DNA of 64,000 bases from Solidesulfovibrio carbinolicus. Lineage in GTDB: Bacteria; Desulfobacterota; Desulfovibrionia; Desulfovibrionales; Desulfovibrionaceae. Shown one piece after another: positions 42,861-55,633 of this stretch. The stretch spans positions 2,542,001 to 2,606,000 of the forward strand of contig NZ_CP026538.1 of assembly GCF_004135975.1 (NCBI RefSeq), written 5' to 3'. Both the position numbers and the translations under genes were made by a program. How positions within the stretch are numbered: the stretch's first letter is position 1; each line of letters opens with the position of its first letter. A model generated the notes under the pieces. That model had not been told where the DNA came from and did no database searches. It saw only the letters and a program-made list of their open reading frames with translations.

Positions 42861-43877
42861 ATGCAAGCGGTTATTTTCGAAAACGGCGCGGCGCGGCTGA
42901 CGGAGCGTCCCCGACCCGAACCAGGTCCGGACGAGGCGCTTATCCGGGTGCGGCTGGCCGGAGTATGCAACACCGACCTTGAACTCTTGCGCGGCTACAT
43001 GGGCTTTGCCGGCGTGCCCGGACATGAGTTCGTGGGCGAGGTGGCGGCCGCGCCGGGCCGGCCGGAACTGGTCGGCCGGCGGGTCGTGGCCGACATCAAC
43101 CTCGGCTGCGGCGTCTGTCCCCGCTGCCGCAGGGGCGATCCCCGCCACTGCCCGGACCGTACGACCCTCGGCATCGCCGGCAAGGACGGCGCCTTCGCCG
43201 AATACCTGACCGTGCCGACCCGGGCCATCCATGTCGTGCCCGACACTGTCGGCGACCTGGAGGCCGTTTTCGCCGAACCCCTGGCCGCCGCCCTGGAACC
43301 CGGCCAGCAGCTGCATCTGACGGCCCGGACCAAGGCGCTGGTCCTTGGCGACGGCAAGCTCGGCATCCTCACCGCTTGCGCCCTACGCCATCTCGTGCCC
43401 GGCCTCGTCCTTGGCGGCAAACACGCCGCAAAACTTGCCATCGCCGCCACCCAGGGCGTGACCACGCGCCAGGGCGGCACGGCCGAGGCGCTAGTCCAAG
43501 ATTTACTCCAGGAATACGGCCGCTTCGACGTGGTCATCGAGGCCACCGGCCGGCCGCAAGGGCTGGAAACCGCCCTGGACCTCACGCGCCCCGAAGGAAC
43601 CGTCGTGCTCAAGACCACCACCTTCGCGCCCACAAGCCTTAACATGGCCCGGGTGGTGGTGGACGAAATCAGTCTGGTCGGCTCGCGCTGCGGCGACACG
43701 GCCCTGGCCCTGGCCTATCTCCGCGACGGGTTGGTGGATGTGACGCCCCTGGCCGAAGCCACCTACCCCCTGGCCGCGTTCCAGGCCGCCCTGGACCACG
43801 CGAGTCGGCCTGGGGCCATGAAGGTGATCGTGGACATGGACATGGAGAAGAGTGCCTCCGGCGGCCAAAGGGGCTGA
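42861..43877 (+). CDS. Zinc-dependent alcohol dehydrogenase-like (MDR) protein
   Basis: 338-aa medium-chain dehydrogenase. Catalytic-zinc residues in GVCNTDLE and PGHEFVGEV; structural zinc set C-x2-C-x2-C-x7-C in CGVCPRCRRGDPRHC. The nucleotide-binding loop is VLGDGKLGIL. Substrate unknown. AAGGAG lies 8 nt before ATG. Its last codons (SASGGQRG) and stop lie in a dispersed repeat, so the C-terminal tail was probably supplied or altered by repeat insertion. Confidence 0.88.
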   Translation: MQAVIFENGAARLTERPRPEPGPDEALIRVRLAGVCNTDLELLRGYMGFAGVPGHEFVGEVAAAPGRPELVGRRVVADINLGCGVCPRCRRGDPRHCPDRTTLGIAGKDGAFAEYLTVPTRAIHVVPDTVGDLEAVFAEPLAAALEPGQQLHLTARTKALVLGDGKLGILTACALRHLVPGLVLGGKHAAKLAIAATQGVTTRQGGTAEALVQDLLQEYGRFDVVIEATGRPQGLETALDLTRPEGTVVLKTTTFAPTSLNMARVVVDEISLVGSRCGDTALALAYLRDGLVDVTPLAEATYPLAAFQAALDHASRPGAMKVIVDMDMEKSASGGQRG

Positions 43878-43887
43878 GCCCCTTTGG
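43854..43887. repeat. Dispersed GCCTCCGG-tagged hairpin, copy 5
   Basis: GCCTCCGGCGGCCAAAGG, with CCAAAGGGGC-TGA-GCCCCTTTGG forming a perfect 10-bp stem (43865-43887). The TGA in the loop is the stop of the MDR gene. It lies between convergent ends of the MDR and ligA genes. Confidence 0.8.
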
Positions 43888-43921
43888 AAACCCCATCTGG
43901 GGAACGAAAGAGGGCCGGGGG

Positions 43922-46697
<2,776 letters not shown>

Positions 46698-46701
<4 letters not shown>

Positions 46702-47747
46702 AGGATGGCCCGCAGCCCGTCCAGGCCGTCGCTACGGCCAACCAGAATCATGGTGTCCCCGGACTCCAGCACGGCTTGAGGCTGGGGATTGAAGATCATC
46801 TCGCCGCCGGCCTTCTTGATGGCCACGATGATGAGGTTGAAGCGCTGGCGGATCAGGGAGTCGATGAGATTTTTGCCCACGACCTCGGAATGGTCGGTGA
46901 CTTGCAGCTCTTCCATTTGCAGGCCGGCGGGGCCTGTGCGGCCAGTGAGTTCCAGGAAGTTGACCACGGTCGGGCGCAGCACGGACTGGGCCATGCGCAC
47001 GCCGCCGTAGAGGTGGGGCACCAGCACCTGATCGGCCCCGGCCCGTTGCAGGCGCTGGGTATGGCCCTGGGCGTCGGCCCGGGCCACGATGCGGATATTC
47101 GGGTTGAGCTGGCGGGCGGTCAGTGTCACGTACACGTTGGCCGCCTCCTGGGTCAGGGCGGCCACCAGGGTCTTGGCCCGCTCCAGACCGGCAGCCAGCA
47201 GCACCTCGTCGGCGGTGGCGTCGCCGGCCACATAGGGCACGCCGTGTTCGTCGAGGAGCCGGATGACCTCGGGATTGCTCTCCACGATGACCACGGGCAC
47301 GTCCTCGGCCAGGATCTCCCGGGCCACGATGGAGCCGATGCGGCCGTAACCGCAGATGATGACGTGGTCCCTGTAGCCGTCGATGATTTTCTGCATACGC
47401 CGTCTCCCGAGATACTGTTGCAAGCGGCCTTCCACCAGCACCTGGGTGAAGGAGCCGACCAGATAGGCGAACGCGCCCACGCCGGAGACGATGAGCACCA
47501 TGGTCAGGATGCGCCCGTTTCGCGACAGGGGATAGACTTCCTGGAAACCCACCGTGGAAAGGGTGATGACCACTTGGTAGAGGCTGTCGAATAAGCTCCA
47601 GTCCTCCACCCGCATGTAGCCGACAACGCCAAAGACGAAGACCAGGGCCAGGGCCACGAAACCGCCGATAAGCGGTCCCCAATGCCCCAGGCGGTTATTT
47701 AGGCGGGCAACGCGGCTACGCAGCCGCAAGGTCTTGCGGACGGCCAC
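46698..47747 (-). CDS. Potassium channel protein with TrkA-type RCK domain
   Basis: 349-aa channel: two transmembrane helices (about 27-45 and 80-100) with pore loop STVGFQE at 64-70, then a TrkA_N Rossmann domain (GYGRIG at 133-138) and TrkA_C domain. The filter is TVGFQE, where the last two positions are not the usual GD; variants of this kind occur in bacterial channels. GTG start 3 nt after the uvrB stop. The RCK domain suggests nucleotide or ligand gating. Confidence 0.92.
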
Positions 47748-47750
47748 GAG

Positions 47751-49808
47751 CTAGCCCATTTCCAGCAGGCGCTGGCGCAGGGTCGCGGCCTGGTCGCGGA
47801 ACTGGGCCGCTTTTTCGAATTCCAGGGCCTTGGCCGCCTCGCGCATCTCGCGCTCCACCTGCTTGAGTTTTCGTTCCATGGCTTTTTTCGACATGCCGCC
47901 GTAGGCCTCGGCTTCCTCATGTACGGCCGCGCCGGCCCCAAGCCCCCCGCCGGCCGTGGCGTAGCCGCCGCCGGAAGCACTCCAGGACCCGGTTTTTGCG
48001 TCGCCCTTGGCGTACAGGGAGTCCAGCACGCTGTCCATGGCCTTGACCACGCTGCGGGGCGTCTGCCCCGTTTCGCGGTTGGAGGCCTCCTGCTTCTCGC
48101 GGCGGCGGGCGGTCTCGTCCATGGCCGTGCTCATGGAGCGGGTCATGTTGTCGGCATAGAGGATGACCCGGCCGCCGACGTTGCGGGCCGCCCGGCCAAA
48201 GGTCTGGATGAGCGACCGCGCGGAGCGCAAAAAGCCTTCCTTGTCGGCGTCGAGGATGGCGACCAGGGACACTTCCGGGATGTCCAGGCCCTCGCGCAGC
48301 AGGTTGATGCCGACAAGCACCGAGAATTCGCCCTGGCGCAGGGCCTTGATGATGGCCACCCGCTCCAGGGTGTCGATGTCGGAGTGGAGATAGCGCGAGG
48401 TGACGCCCATGGAGTTAAAGTATTCGTTGAGCTCTTCGGCCATGCGCTTGGTCAGGGTGGTGACCAGCACCCGCTCGCCAGCCGCCATGCGGGTCCGGCA
48501 TTCGGCCATGAGATCGTCCATCTGCCCCTTGGTGGGCCGCACCTCCACCACCGGATCGAGCAGGCCCGTGGGACGGATGATCTGCTCCACGACAACACCT
48601 TCGGAGCGGGTCAACTCCCAATCGCCGGGCGTGGCCGAGACATAGACGGCCTGGCCGATGCGGCCCAGGAACTCCTCGAAATTGAGCGGCCGGTTGTCCA
48701 GAGCCGAGGGCAGGCGGAAGCCGTAGTCCACCAGCGTCTGCTTGCGCGAACGGTCGCCGGCGTACATGCCGCCGATTTGCGGCACGGTGATGTGGGATTC
48801 GTCCACGAAGAGGATGAAATCCCTGGGGAAGTAGTCCAGCAGCGTATACGGTGGATCGCCGGCCTGCCGGCCGTCGAGGTGGCGCGAATAGTTTTCGATG
48901 CCGTTGCAGTAGCCCAGCTCCTCGATCATTTCGAGGTCCTGCATGGTGCGCATTTCCAGTCGCTGGGCGGCGAGCAGGTCGTTTCGCCCGCGCAGTTCGG
49001 TCAGGCGCAGGCGCAGTTCCTCGCGGATGTCGGACACGGCGCGGTTCAGGTTGTCGCGGTCGGACACGTAGTGGCTGGCCGGGAAGATGATGGCCTTGTC
49101 CATGGTCCCGAGCACTTCACCGGTGAGCGGATCGGTCTCCTGGATGGCTTCCAACTCGTCGTCGAAAAATTCCAGGCGCAACGCCCGTTCCCGGGCATAA
49201 GCCGGGATGATCTCGATGACGTCGCCGCGCACCCGGAACACGCCCCGGTGAAAATCGTAGTCGTTGCGCTCGTACTGGATCTCCACCAGCCGGGCCAGCA
49301 CCTTCTCCATGCCGATCTTTTCACCCACCGTCAGGGTCAACACCATGCGCTCGTAGTAGTCGCGCGAACCCAGGCCGTAGATGCAGGACACGGAGGCGAC
49401 GATGAGCACGTCGCGGCGGGTCAGCAGCGAATGGGTGGCGGCGTGGCGCAGCTTGTCGATGTCGTCGTTTATCGACGAGTCTTTCTCGATGTAGGTGTCC
49501 GTGCGCGGCAGATAGGCTTCGGGCTGGTAATAGTCGTAGTAGCTGACGAAGTATTCCACGGCGTTATGGGGAAAAAGCCCCTTGAATTCGCTGTAGAGCT
49601 GGGCGGCCAGGGTCTTGTTGGGGGCCATGACCAGGGCCGGGCGGTTGAGCCTGGCCACCACCTGGGCCATGGTGAAGGTCTTGCCCGTGCCGGTGGCCCC
49701 AAGCAACGTCTGGCTCGGCACGCCTTGGTCAAGGTTGCGGGCCAGTTCGTCGATGGCCTGGGGCTGGTCGCCGCGCGGGAGGTATTCGGATTCAAGCTGG
49801 AAATGCAT
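47751..49808 (-). CDS. uvrB: UvrB excinuclease subunit
   Basis: 685-aa damage-recognition helicase of nucleotide excision repair. Walker [14 protein letters not shown], beta-hairpin [24 protein letters not shown] motif ([12 protein letters not shown]) and a C-terminal UVR domain ([20 protein letters not shown]) are complete. Start MHFQLESEY has only a weak upstream site. A LexA box is not obvious in the 114-nt divergent gap. First gene of the uvrB-channel-DUF3431-ligA operon. Confidence 0.97.
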   Translation of the reverse strand: MHFQLESEYLPRGDQPQAIDELARNLDQGVPSQTLLGATGTGKTFTMAQVVARLNRPALVMAPNKTLAAQLYSEFKGLFPHNAVEYFVSYYDYYQPEAYLPRTDTYIEKDSSINDDIDKLRHAATHSLLTRRDVLIVASVSCIYGLGSRDYYERMVLTLTVGEKIGMEKVLARLVEIQYERNDYDFHRGVFRVRGDVIEIIPAYARERALRLEFFDDELEAIQETDPLTGEVLGTMDKAIIFPASHYVSDRDNLNRAVSDIREELRLRLTELRGRNDLLAAQRLEMRTMQDLEMIEELGYCNGIENYSRHLDGRQAGDPPYTLLDYFPRDFILFVDESHITVPQIGGMYAGDRSRKQTLVDYGFRLPSALDNRPLNFEEFLGRIGQAVYVSATPGDWELTRSEGVVVEQIIRPTGLLDPVVEVRPTKGQMDDLMAECRTRMAAGERVLVTTLTKRMAEELNEYFNSMGVTSRYLHSDIDTLERVAIIKALRQGEFSVLVGINLLREGLDIPEVSLVAILDADKEGFLRSARSLIQTFGRAARNVGGRVILYADNMTRSMSTAMDETARRREKQEASNRETGQTPRSVVKAMDSVLDSLYAKGDAKTGSWSASGGGYATAGGGLGAGAAVHEEAEAYGGMSKKAMERKLKQVEREMREAAKALEFEKAAQFRDQAATLRQRLLEMG

Positions 49809-49922
49809 GGCGTTTTCTTTTATATCCCCTGTCGACCCAATCCAAGCGAAAACCCTCGCGGCGTCCGGGTCGGCGGCCGTCCGCCGGTCCGGGGACAGCC
49901 CATCCCTGCAAGGAGACGCCTC

Positions 49923-50408
49923 ATGGAAATCGATGTCGTTCCGGCGGACTTCCATCTGCCCGTGGACCGGGCCTGGACCGTGTCCATTGTCATCAAAACC
50001 TTCAAGGGCCGCAAGGACGTCACCGTCCATCTGTTCCGCCCCGAGTGGGACGCGGAAGAGGTTGAAATCTACGACTGGAACGTGCTCCTCGGCGATCCGG
50101 TCGATCCGGACCTGCCCGTCAGCTTCGAGAGCAGCCGCCGGGTGCTGCTTGAAGCCTTCACCGAGGAAGAGCGCGACGCGCTCATCGAGTATATCAAGAC
50201 CCGCTACCAGGACAAGGTGTCGGAAGTGCATGGCTGCGCGCTGAACATCCCCATCCCCCTGGGCCTGGTCGCCCTGTCCGAACTGGCCGAAGGCAAGGAC
50301 ATCGGGTTTATCCACTTCGACAAGATCCCCAACTATTCGCTGCCCTTCCCCGTGCGCGGCTTCTATGACCTGAGCCAGCACAAGCCCATCATCGAAGGCT
50401 TGGACTAG
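49923..50408 (+). CDS. Protein of unknown function (161 aa)
   Basis: 161-aa soluble protein beginning [18 protein letters not shown], with alternating strands and a helix ([23 protein letters not shown]). No family recognised; it shows normal coding character and AAGGAG 8 nt before the ATG. Divergent from uvrB, followed by a strong terminator. Confidence 0.8.
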   Translation: MEIDVVPADFHLPVDRAWTVSIVIKTFKGRKDVTVHLFRPEWDAEEVEIYDWNVLLGDPVDPDLPVSFESSRRVLLEAFTEEERDALIEYIKTRYQDKVSEVHGCALNIPIPLGLVALSELAEGKDIGFIHFDKIPNYSLPFPVRGFYDLSQHKPIIEGLD

Positions 50409-50443
50409 TTCTTTCAACGGTTTCGACTTCCTGAAGTCGTTTC

Positions 50444-50467
50444 AAGGGGCCGCCCGGGCGGCCCCTT
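50444..50467. terminator. Palindromic terminator
   Basis: A 24-nt perfect palindrome with arms AAGGGGCCGCCC, ending CCCCTTTTC. A second hairpin (CGACTT-CCTG-AAGTCG, around 50424) precedes it. It ends the 49923 transcript. Confidence 0.85.
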
Positions 50468-50483
50468 TTCCTGGAGTTTTTCG

Positions 50484-51068
50484 ATGCAAAGCGTATGCGT
50501 TTTTTGCGGTTCGTCGTCCGGGGCCGACCCCATCTATGTCGATGTCGCCGACCGTCTGGGCAAGCTCCTGGCGGCCGAGGGCATCACCCTGGTCTACGGC
50601 GGGGCCTGCGTGGGGCTTATGGGCGCGGTGGCCGACGCGACGCTCGCCGCCGGCGGCAAGGCCATTGGCGTGTTGCCGGATTTCCTGCGCCGCAAGGAGC
50701 TGGCCTATCCGCGCCTGACCGAACTGTTCGTGGTGTCGTCCATGCACGAGCGCAAGGCGCGCATGGCCGAGCTGGCCGACGGCTTCATCGCCCTGCCCGG
50801 CGGCATGGGCACCCTGGAAGAGTTCTGCGAGATCATCACCTGGGCCCAGCTCGGGCTGCACCAAAAGCCGTGCTGCCTGCTCAACGTCCAGGAGTACTAC
50901 GAGCCGCTGCTGCGTTTCGTCGACCGCATGGCCGGCGAAGGCTTCCTCAAGGAGCAGCAAAAAGGGCTGGTGCTCTCGGCCCCCACGCCCGAAGAGGCGC
51001 TCACCGCCATGCGGGGGTTTGAGCCGGTGATCGTGCCCAAGTGGGTGGATCGGAAGGAACGGGCGTAG
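50484..51068 (+). CDS. LOG family (TIGR00730) phosphoribohydrolase-like protein
   Basis: 194-aa Rossmann-fold protein with the nucleotide-binding LVYGGACVGLMG and the signature PGGMGTLEEF. LOG proteins hydrolyse nucleoside-5'-monophosphates to base plus ribose phosphate. Full length, with GGAG 8 nt before ATG. It follows the terminator at 50444. Confidence 0.93.
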   Translation: MQSVCVFCGSSSGADPIYVDVADRLGKLLAAEGITLVYGGACVGLMGAVADATLAAGGKAIGVLPDFLRRKELAYPRLTELFVVSSMHERKARMAELADGFIALPGGMGTLEEFCEIITWAQLGLHQKPCCLLNVQEYYEPLLRFVDRMAGEGFLKEQQKGLVLSAPTPEEALTAMRGFEPVIVPKWVDRKERA

Positions 51069-51097
51069 GGGGTACGTTACCGCCAAGGAGTCAAGAT

Positions 51098-51433
51098 ATG
51101 AAGCCCATGACCTACAAGGGCTACGCCGCGCGCATTGAATACAGCGACGAGGACGACTGCTTTGTCGGACACATCGCCGGCATCAGCGCCATCGTCGGGT
51201 TTCACGGCGAAACCGTGCAGCAGATGCGCGACGGCTTCCGCGAAGCCGTGGATGACTATCTTGCGAACTGCGCCAAGGCCGGGCTTGAGCCGAAAAAGCC
51301 CTACTCAGGCAAGATCATGCTGCGAGTCTCGCCGGAGTTGCACGCCAAAGCGGCCATGATCGCTGCCGCCCAAGGCAAAAGCCTCAACGCCCTGGCCAGC
51401 GAAGCTCTTGAGCAGATCGCTTCCGGTTTATAA
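51098..51433 (+). CDS. HicB-family antitoxin-like protein, no HicA partner visible
   Basis: 111-aa protein with a HicB-like partial RNase H fold (YKGYAARIEYSDEDDCFVGH) and a C-terminal ribbon-helix-helix/Arc-like part (KIMLRVSPELHAKAAMIAAA). HicB normally neutralises the HicA mRNase. No HicA-like gene is found on either side, so this is an orphan or a chromosomal regulator. AAGGAG precedes the ATG by 7 nt. Confidence 0.85.
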   Translation: MKPMTYKGYAARIEYSDEDDCFVGHIAGISAIVGFHGETVQQMRDGFREAVDDYLANCAKAGLEPKKPYSGKIMLRVSPELHAKAAMIAAAQGKSLNALASEALEQIASGL

Positions 51434-51515
51434 TAACATAATATTGCCTCATGCTGCGAGAAGCGGATACTGTCATCCGTGCGGGCGCGCCATCAATGGC
51501 CGCAACGCGCACAGG

Positions 51516-51719
51516 ATGGGAACGCTCACGACAGACGCATCAAGTCAACAGCCGGTCAAACAAGTCCGCTCCACGCGCCAGGACTTCGACGGTCCGGGCG
51601 ATTTCGCCAGCACCGAAGAGGCCTTGGCCTACTACAAGGCCGAATATGCGCGGTTGAAGGCGATTATTGCTTTGCAGAAGGGGAAGATTCGGAAGTTGGT
51701 TGGGGAGACGCACACCTAG
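51516..51719 (+). CDS. Small helical protein of unknown function
   Basis: 67-aa protein with a C-terminal helical segment (STEEALAYYKAEYARLKAII) rich in Lys. The start is uncertain: ATG at 51516 has only AGG close by, and the frame is open further upstream. Its last 56 nt overlap the end of aat on the opposite strand. Possibly linked to the HicB-like gene 82 nt upstream. Confidence 0.5.
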   Translation: MGTLTTDASSQQPVKQVRSTRQDFDGPGDFASTEEALAYYKAEYARLKAIIALQKGKIRKLVGETHT

Positions 51720-52407
51720 TCGCCCCAGGCAACTCCCACTTCCCCACCATACCCTCCTCTTCCCGGGCGGCTTCCAGCCGCCGCAAAAACTCGTTCCTGC
51801 GTACTTGCACCGCGCCGAAGCGCAGCAGATGGCCGGTGGCTTGCTGGCAGTCGATGAAGCGGAATTCGTGGCGATCCAGGAAGCGGCACAGCGTCACGAA
51901 GGCCACTTTCGAGGCGTCGGTGACACGGTGAAACATGGATTCGCCGAAAAAGGCCTTGCCGATGGCCACGCCGTAAGCCCCGCCCACGAATTCGCCGTTT
52001 TGCCAGGCTTCCACGCTGTGGGCGTGGCCGGCGGCGTGGAGGCGTTCGTAGCCTTCGATCATGTCCGGCACGATCCAGGTGCCGTTGTCGGCGTCGCGGG
52101 GGACGGCGGCACAGCCGCGAATGACGCCGGCGAAATCCGTGTCCAGGGTGACGGTGAACTTGCCCGAACGGATGGTGCGCTCCAGGCGTTTGGACACCCG
52201 CACATGGCCGGGCACGAGGATGGGGCGCGGGTCCGGCGACCACCACAGGATGGGGCTTTCGTCGTCGTACCAGGGGAAGATGCCGCGCCGGTAGGCGGCC
52301 AGCAGCCGCGACACGCTCAGGTCGCCGCCGACGGCCAAAAGCCCGCCCGGTTCGGCCAAGTGGGGGCTGGGGAACACCGGTTCGTCGATGAGGGCAAAAA
52401 CAGGCAT
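51664..52407 (-). CDS. aat: Leucyl/phenylalanyl-tRNA-protein transferase
   Basis: 247-aa enzyme that adds Leu or Phe to N-terminal Arg/Lys of proteins, marking them for ClpS/ClpAP. Characteristic motifs are YRRGIFPWY, ILWWSPDPRP and SVEAWQNGEFVGGAYGVAIG. It lies beside clpS-clpA, the pathway that reads its product, on the same strand. GGAAA lies ahead of the ATG. The last residues overlap a small gene on the other strand. Confidence 0.95.
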   Translation of the reverse strand: MPVFALIDEPVFPSPHLAEPGGLLAVGGDLSVSRLLAAYRRGIFPWYDDESPILWWSPDPRPILVPGHVRVSKRLERTIRSGKFTVTLDTDFAGVIRGCAAVPRDADNGTWIVPDMIEGYERLHAAGHAHSVEAWQNGEFVGGAYGVAIGKAFFGESMFHRVTDASKVAFVTLCRFLDRHEFRFIDCQQATGHLLRFGAVQVRRNEFLRRLEAAREEEGMVGKWELPGATRCASPQPTSESSPSAKQ

Positions 52408-52619
52408 GGGTTTCCATATGCCGCAACCCGGACCGGGGCAAGGCCGGGCGGCGTCCTGAAGCCGCGTCGGGCCGATTGCCCAGGCATTTGGCGCTCGACA
52501 AGCCAGCAGGTTTAGCGCGCTCGACGCCCCGGCAGCGCTACCCATTTGACGCCGAGCGGGACAACGCCGCCTACCCAGCACTCCCCAACGCCGCGCGCCC
52601 GGCCCCCTCCCCCCTCCAT

Positions 52620-52652
52620 AAAAAAACCGGGACCGCCCATGGACGGTCCCGG
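52620..52652 (-). terminator. Rho-independent terminator downstream of clpA
   Basis: On the minus strand, CCGGGACCG-8 nt-CGGTCCCGG is followed by a run of seven T. It sits about 175 nt past the clpA stop, beyond a dispersed repeat. Confidence 0.88.
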
Positions 52653-52724
52653 CATCAGCTTTCTTACTCAAGCTTCGCCTTTCCAACGAAGCCGCTTCAC
52701 CTCTCGCCCCCCACTAACCCTTTC

Positions 52725-52763
52725 GGGGGGTCCGGGGGCCTCAGGCCCCCGGACGCCGGAGGC
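52725..52763. repeat. Dispersed GCCTCCGG-tagged hairpin, copy 4
   Basis: GGGGGGT, then a perfect 10-bp inverted repeat with one centre base (52732-52752, arms CCGGGGGCCT), then ACGCCGGAGGC. The core differs from copy 3 only at the centre base. Located 3' of clpA. Confidence 0.8.
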
Positions 52764-52826
52764 ATCTTCCTCTTCTCTTCTCCCTCTTCCCTCTTCAGCT
52801 CTTCACTTCTCTTCCTCACCTCGCCC

Positions 52827-55115
52827 CTATTCCGCATCCGCCGCTTCGGCGATGGGCTTTTTCGGGGCGCGGCTGGTGAAGGTGAAGCTGAACAGTTCCG
52901 GCGCGCCTTCGGGGGCGGCGTCGATGGTGGCCTCGCCGCCCTTTTGCAGTTTGCCGAAGAGCATTTCCTGGGCCAGGGTATCCTTGATCTCGACCTGGAT
53001 GACCCGGGCCAGGGGCCGCGCGCCGTAGTCGGCGTCGAAGCCCTTTTCGGCCAGCTTGGCCACGGCCAGGGGGGTCAGGCGCACGAACACGCGCTTTTCG
53101 GCCATCTGCGTGTTCAGTTCGCGGATGTACTTGCTCACGATGCGGTCCATGACGTCGGGGGTCAGGGACTTGAAGCCGATGATGCCGTCGAGGCGGTTGC
53201 GGAATTCGGGGCTGAACAGCCGTTCGATGGCCTTTTTGCCCTTGTCCGCCGCGTCGCTGGCCTTGGAACCGCCGAAGCCGATGTTTTTCGACGACATCTC
53301 GCGCGCTCCGGCGTTGGTGGTCATGAGCAGGATCACGTGGCCGAAGTCCGCCTTGCGGCCGTTGTTGTCGGTAAGCGTGGCGTAGTCCATGACCTGGAGC
53401 AGGATGTTGAACATGTCGGGGTGCGCTTTCTCGATTTCGTCGAGGAGCAGCACGGCGTAGGGGTGCTTGCGGATGGCGTCGGTGAGCATCCCACCCTGCT
53501 CGAAGCCGACGTAGCCCGGAGGCGCGCCGATGAGCCGGGCCACGGCGTGCTTTTCCATGTATTCGCTCATGTCGAAGCGCAGGAAATGGACGCCGAGCAC
53601 GGCGGCCAGCTGCTTGGCCAGCTCGGTCTTGCCCACGCCGGTGGGACCGGCCAGCAGGAACGAGCCGGTGGGCTTGCCGGCGTTGGCCAGGCCCGCCCGC
53701 GAGCGCAGAATGGCCTTGGCGATGGCGTCCACGGCGTCGTTTTGGCCGAAGACCAGGTTTTTGAGTTCGCCTTCGAGGTTTTCCAGGCGCACCTTGTCCG
53801 AGGACGTGACCCGGGCGGCCGGAATCTTGGCCATGGCGGCCACGACGCGCTCCACCTCGGCCACGCCGATGGCTCCCTTGGCGGTGGTGCCGGCCAGCTT
53901 GCGCACGGCTCCGGCTTCGTCGATGACGTCAATGGCCTTGTCCGGCAGAAAGCGGTCGTTGATGTGGCGCGAGGACAGTTCCACGGCCGAGCGGATGGCC
54001 GCCGGGGTATAGCGCACGCCGTGATGGGCTTCGTAGTAGGTGCGAAGTCCCTTCAGGATTTCGACGGCTTCTTCCACGGTGGGTTCGCCCACGTCGATCT
54101 TCTGGAACCGGCGGGACAGGGCCCGGTCCTTTTCGAAATGGTTCTTGTATTCCTCATAGGTGGTGGAGCCGATGCAACGCAGCTTCCCGGACCCCAGGAC
54201 GGGCTTCAGGATGTTGGACGCGTCCAAGGTGCCGCCGCTGGTGGCTCCCGCGCCGACGATGGTGTGGATCTCGTCCACGAACAGGATGGCCCCGGGCTTT
54301 TGCTCCAACTCGGCCAGGACGCTCTTGAGGCGCTGTTCGAAATCGCCCCGGTACTTGGTGCCGGCCAGGAGCGCGCCCATGTCCAGGGCGTAGATGAGCG
54401 TGTCCTGGAAGCCTTCGGGCACGTCGCCCCCCACGATGCGCAGGGCCAGGCCCTCGGCCAGGGCGGTCTTTCCCACGCCGGGATCGCCCACGAAGATGGG
54501 GTTGTTCTTGCGCCGGCGCAGCAGCACGTGGATGGTGCGGGTCAGCTCGTTGTCGCGGCCGATGAGCGGATCGATCTCGCCCTTGCGGGCCTTGGCCACG
54601 AGATCGACGGTGTACTGCTCCAGGGCCGAGCCGCCGGCCTTGCCGTCGCGCTCCTCGCCCGAGCCGGCGCCTTCGGGAGCCGCCTCCTTGCCGCCGCCGT
54701 GGGAGATGTACTCCAGCACGTCGAGCCGCGAGATGCCGTGGGACTTCAAGTAGTACACGGCATAGGAGTCTTCCTCGTCAAAGGTGGCGGCCAGGACGTC
54801 GCCGACTTCGACTTGCGTCTTGCCCGAGGACTGCATCTGCATGATGGCCCGCTGCAGGACACGCTGGACGCCAAGGGTCTGCACTACCTCGGCGTTGGTC
54901 TCCTGGGGCAGGGTTTCCATGTGATCGGTGAAAAAACGTTCAAGCTGGTGCTTGAGACGGACGACGTTGGCGCCGCAATGGACCAGGATGTTCCGGCCGG
55001 TCTCTTCCAGGAGCATGGCATAGAGCAAATGCTCCAGGGTGAGGTATTCATGGTGGCGACGCTTGACCTCTTTGACGGCGCTGGTCAACACCTGTTCGAG
55101 CTTTTTGCTGAGCAT
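52827..55115 (-). CDS. clpA: ATP-dependent Clp protease ATPase subunit ClpA
   Basis: 762-aa AAA+ unfoldase partner of ClpP. Two ATPase modules with Walker [15 protein letters not shown] and [14 protein letters not shown], plus an N-terminal Clp repeat region and the IGF-like loop region ([13 protein letters not shown]). Its ATG directly follows the clpS stop (TGAATG), so the two are translationally coupled. With Aat and ClpS it forms the N-end rule degradation branch. Confidence 0.97.
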   Translation of the reverse strand: MLSKKLEQVLTSAVKEVKRRHHEYLTLEHLLYAMLLEETGRNILVHCGANVVRLKHQLERFFTDHMETLPQETNAEVVQTLGVQRVLQRAIMQMQSSGKTQVEVGDVLAATFDEEDSYAVYYLKSHGISRLDVLEYISHGGGKEAAPEGAGSGEERDGKAGGSALEQYTVDLVAKARKGEIDPLIGRDNELTRTIHVLLRRRKNNPIFVGDPGVGKTALAEGLALRIVGGDVPEGFQDTLIYALDMGALLAGTKYRGDFEQRLKSVLAELEQKPGAILFVDEIHTIVGAGATSGGTLDASNILKPVLGSGKLRCIGSTTYEEYKNHFEKDRALSRRFQKIDVGEPTVEEAVEILKGLRTYYEAHHGVRYTPAAIRSAVELSSRHINDRFLPDKAIDVIDEAGAVRKLAGTTAKGAIGVAEVERVVAAMAKIPAARVTSSDKVRLENLEGELKNLVFGQNDAVDAIAKAILRSRAGLANAGKPTGSFLLAGPTGVGKTELAKQLAAVLGVHFLRFDMSEYMEKHAVARLIGAPPGYVGFEQGGMLTDAIRKHPYAVLLLDEIEKAHPDMFNILLQVMDYATLTDNNGRKADFGHVILLMTTNAGAREMSSKNIGFGGSKASDAADKGKKAIERLFSPEFRNRLDGIIGFKSLTPDVMDRIVSKYIRELNTQMAEKRVFVRLTPLAVAKLAEKGFDADYGARPLARVIQVEIKDTLAQEMLFGKLQKGGEATIDAAPEGAPELFSFTFTSRAPKKPIAEAADAE

Positions 55116-55430
55116 TCAGACCTCTTCCATGCTGCAACGCAGGGGGTAGCCGTTCTCCTTGGCCAACCGGTGGACCAAAGAAACCTTGAGTTCGGCCACC
55201 TCGGCCGTATAGATGCCGCACACCCCTACGCCATTGTTGTGGACATTGAGCATGATCTGCGTGGCTTCGTTTTCGTTCTTGCGAAACACGCTGACGAGCA
55301 CCAGCACCACGAACTCCATGGTGGTGTAATCGTCGTTGTGCAGCATGACTTTGAACTGCCTGGGTTCGCGGACCTCGTCCTCGACGCTGAGGCCAACGCC
55401 GGACTGTTCGTCTTCCATGGGATGGCTCAT
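55116..55430 (-). CDS. clpS: ClpS adaptor
   Basis: 104-aa adaptor that delivers N-degron substrates to ClpAP. Motifs: FKVMLHNDDYTTMEFVV (binding pocket) and C-terminal LAKENGYPLRCSMEEV. Start at MSHPMEDEQ is chosen on length; MEDEQ is possible. Immediately followed by clpA. Confidence 0.93.
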   Translation of the reverse strand: MSHPMEDEQSGVGLSVEDEVREPRQFKVMLHNDDYTTMEFVVLVLVSVFRKNENEATQIMLNVHNNGVGVCGIYTAEVAELKVSLVHRLAKENGYPLRCSMEEV

Positions 55431-55633
55431 GAGCTTGCCGGTACCTCTTCCAAGTGGTTGGACCGTCGGGAACACTTCCCCGAATTTCCCACCTCGGCGA
55501 TAGATAAGTCGCCAACGGCGGCTGTCGAGGGGCACGGAGCCAGCGATTGCCGGCCCTTTCTCCATGATAGAATCTAGGGAAAAACGCGGCCACTGACAAC
55601 CGCGTTTGCATCAAATTGAAATCGTTGGGGCTT

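Larger units (their letters stand above)
52408..52826. other. Intergenic region between aat and clpA
   Basis: 419 nt without a gene. It contains the clpA terminator (52620-52652), repeat copy 4 (52725-52763) and a pyrimidine tract (52765-52796) ending just before the clpA stop. The aat promoter must lie in 52408-52617. Confidence 0.7.

Noticed and set aside
47919-49922. Long plus-strand frame antisense to uvrB, in frame with the 49923 gene
   Set aside because: The real gene starts at 49923 with a good ribosome binding site; the upstream extension is an artefact of the uvrB complement.
52476-55577. Open frame of more than 1000 codons antisense to clpA
   Set aside because: High-GC shadow frame: ClpA is unmistakable on the other strand, and the antisense translation is His/Gly/Gln-rich without domains.
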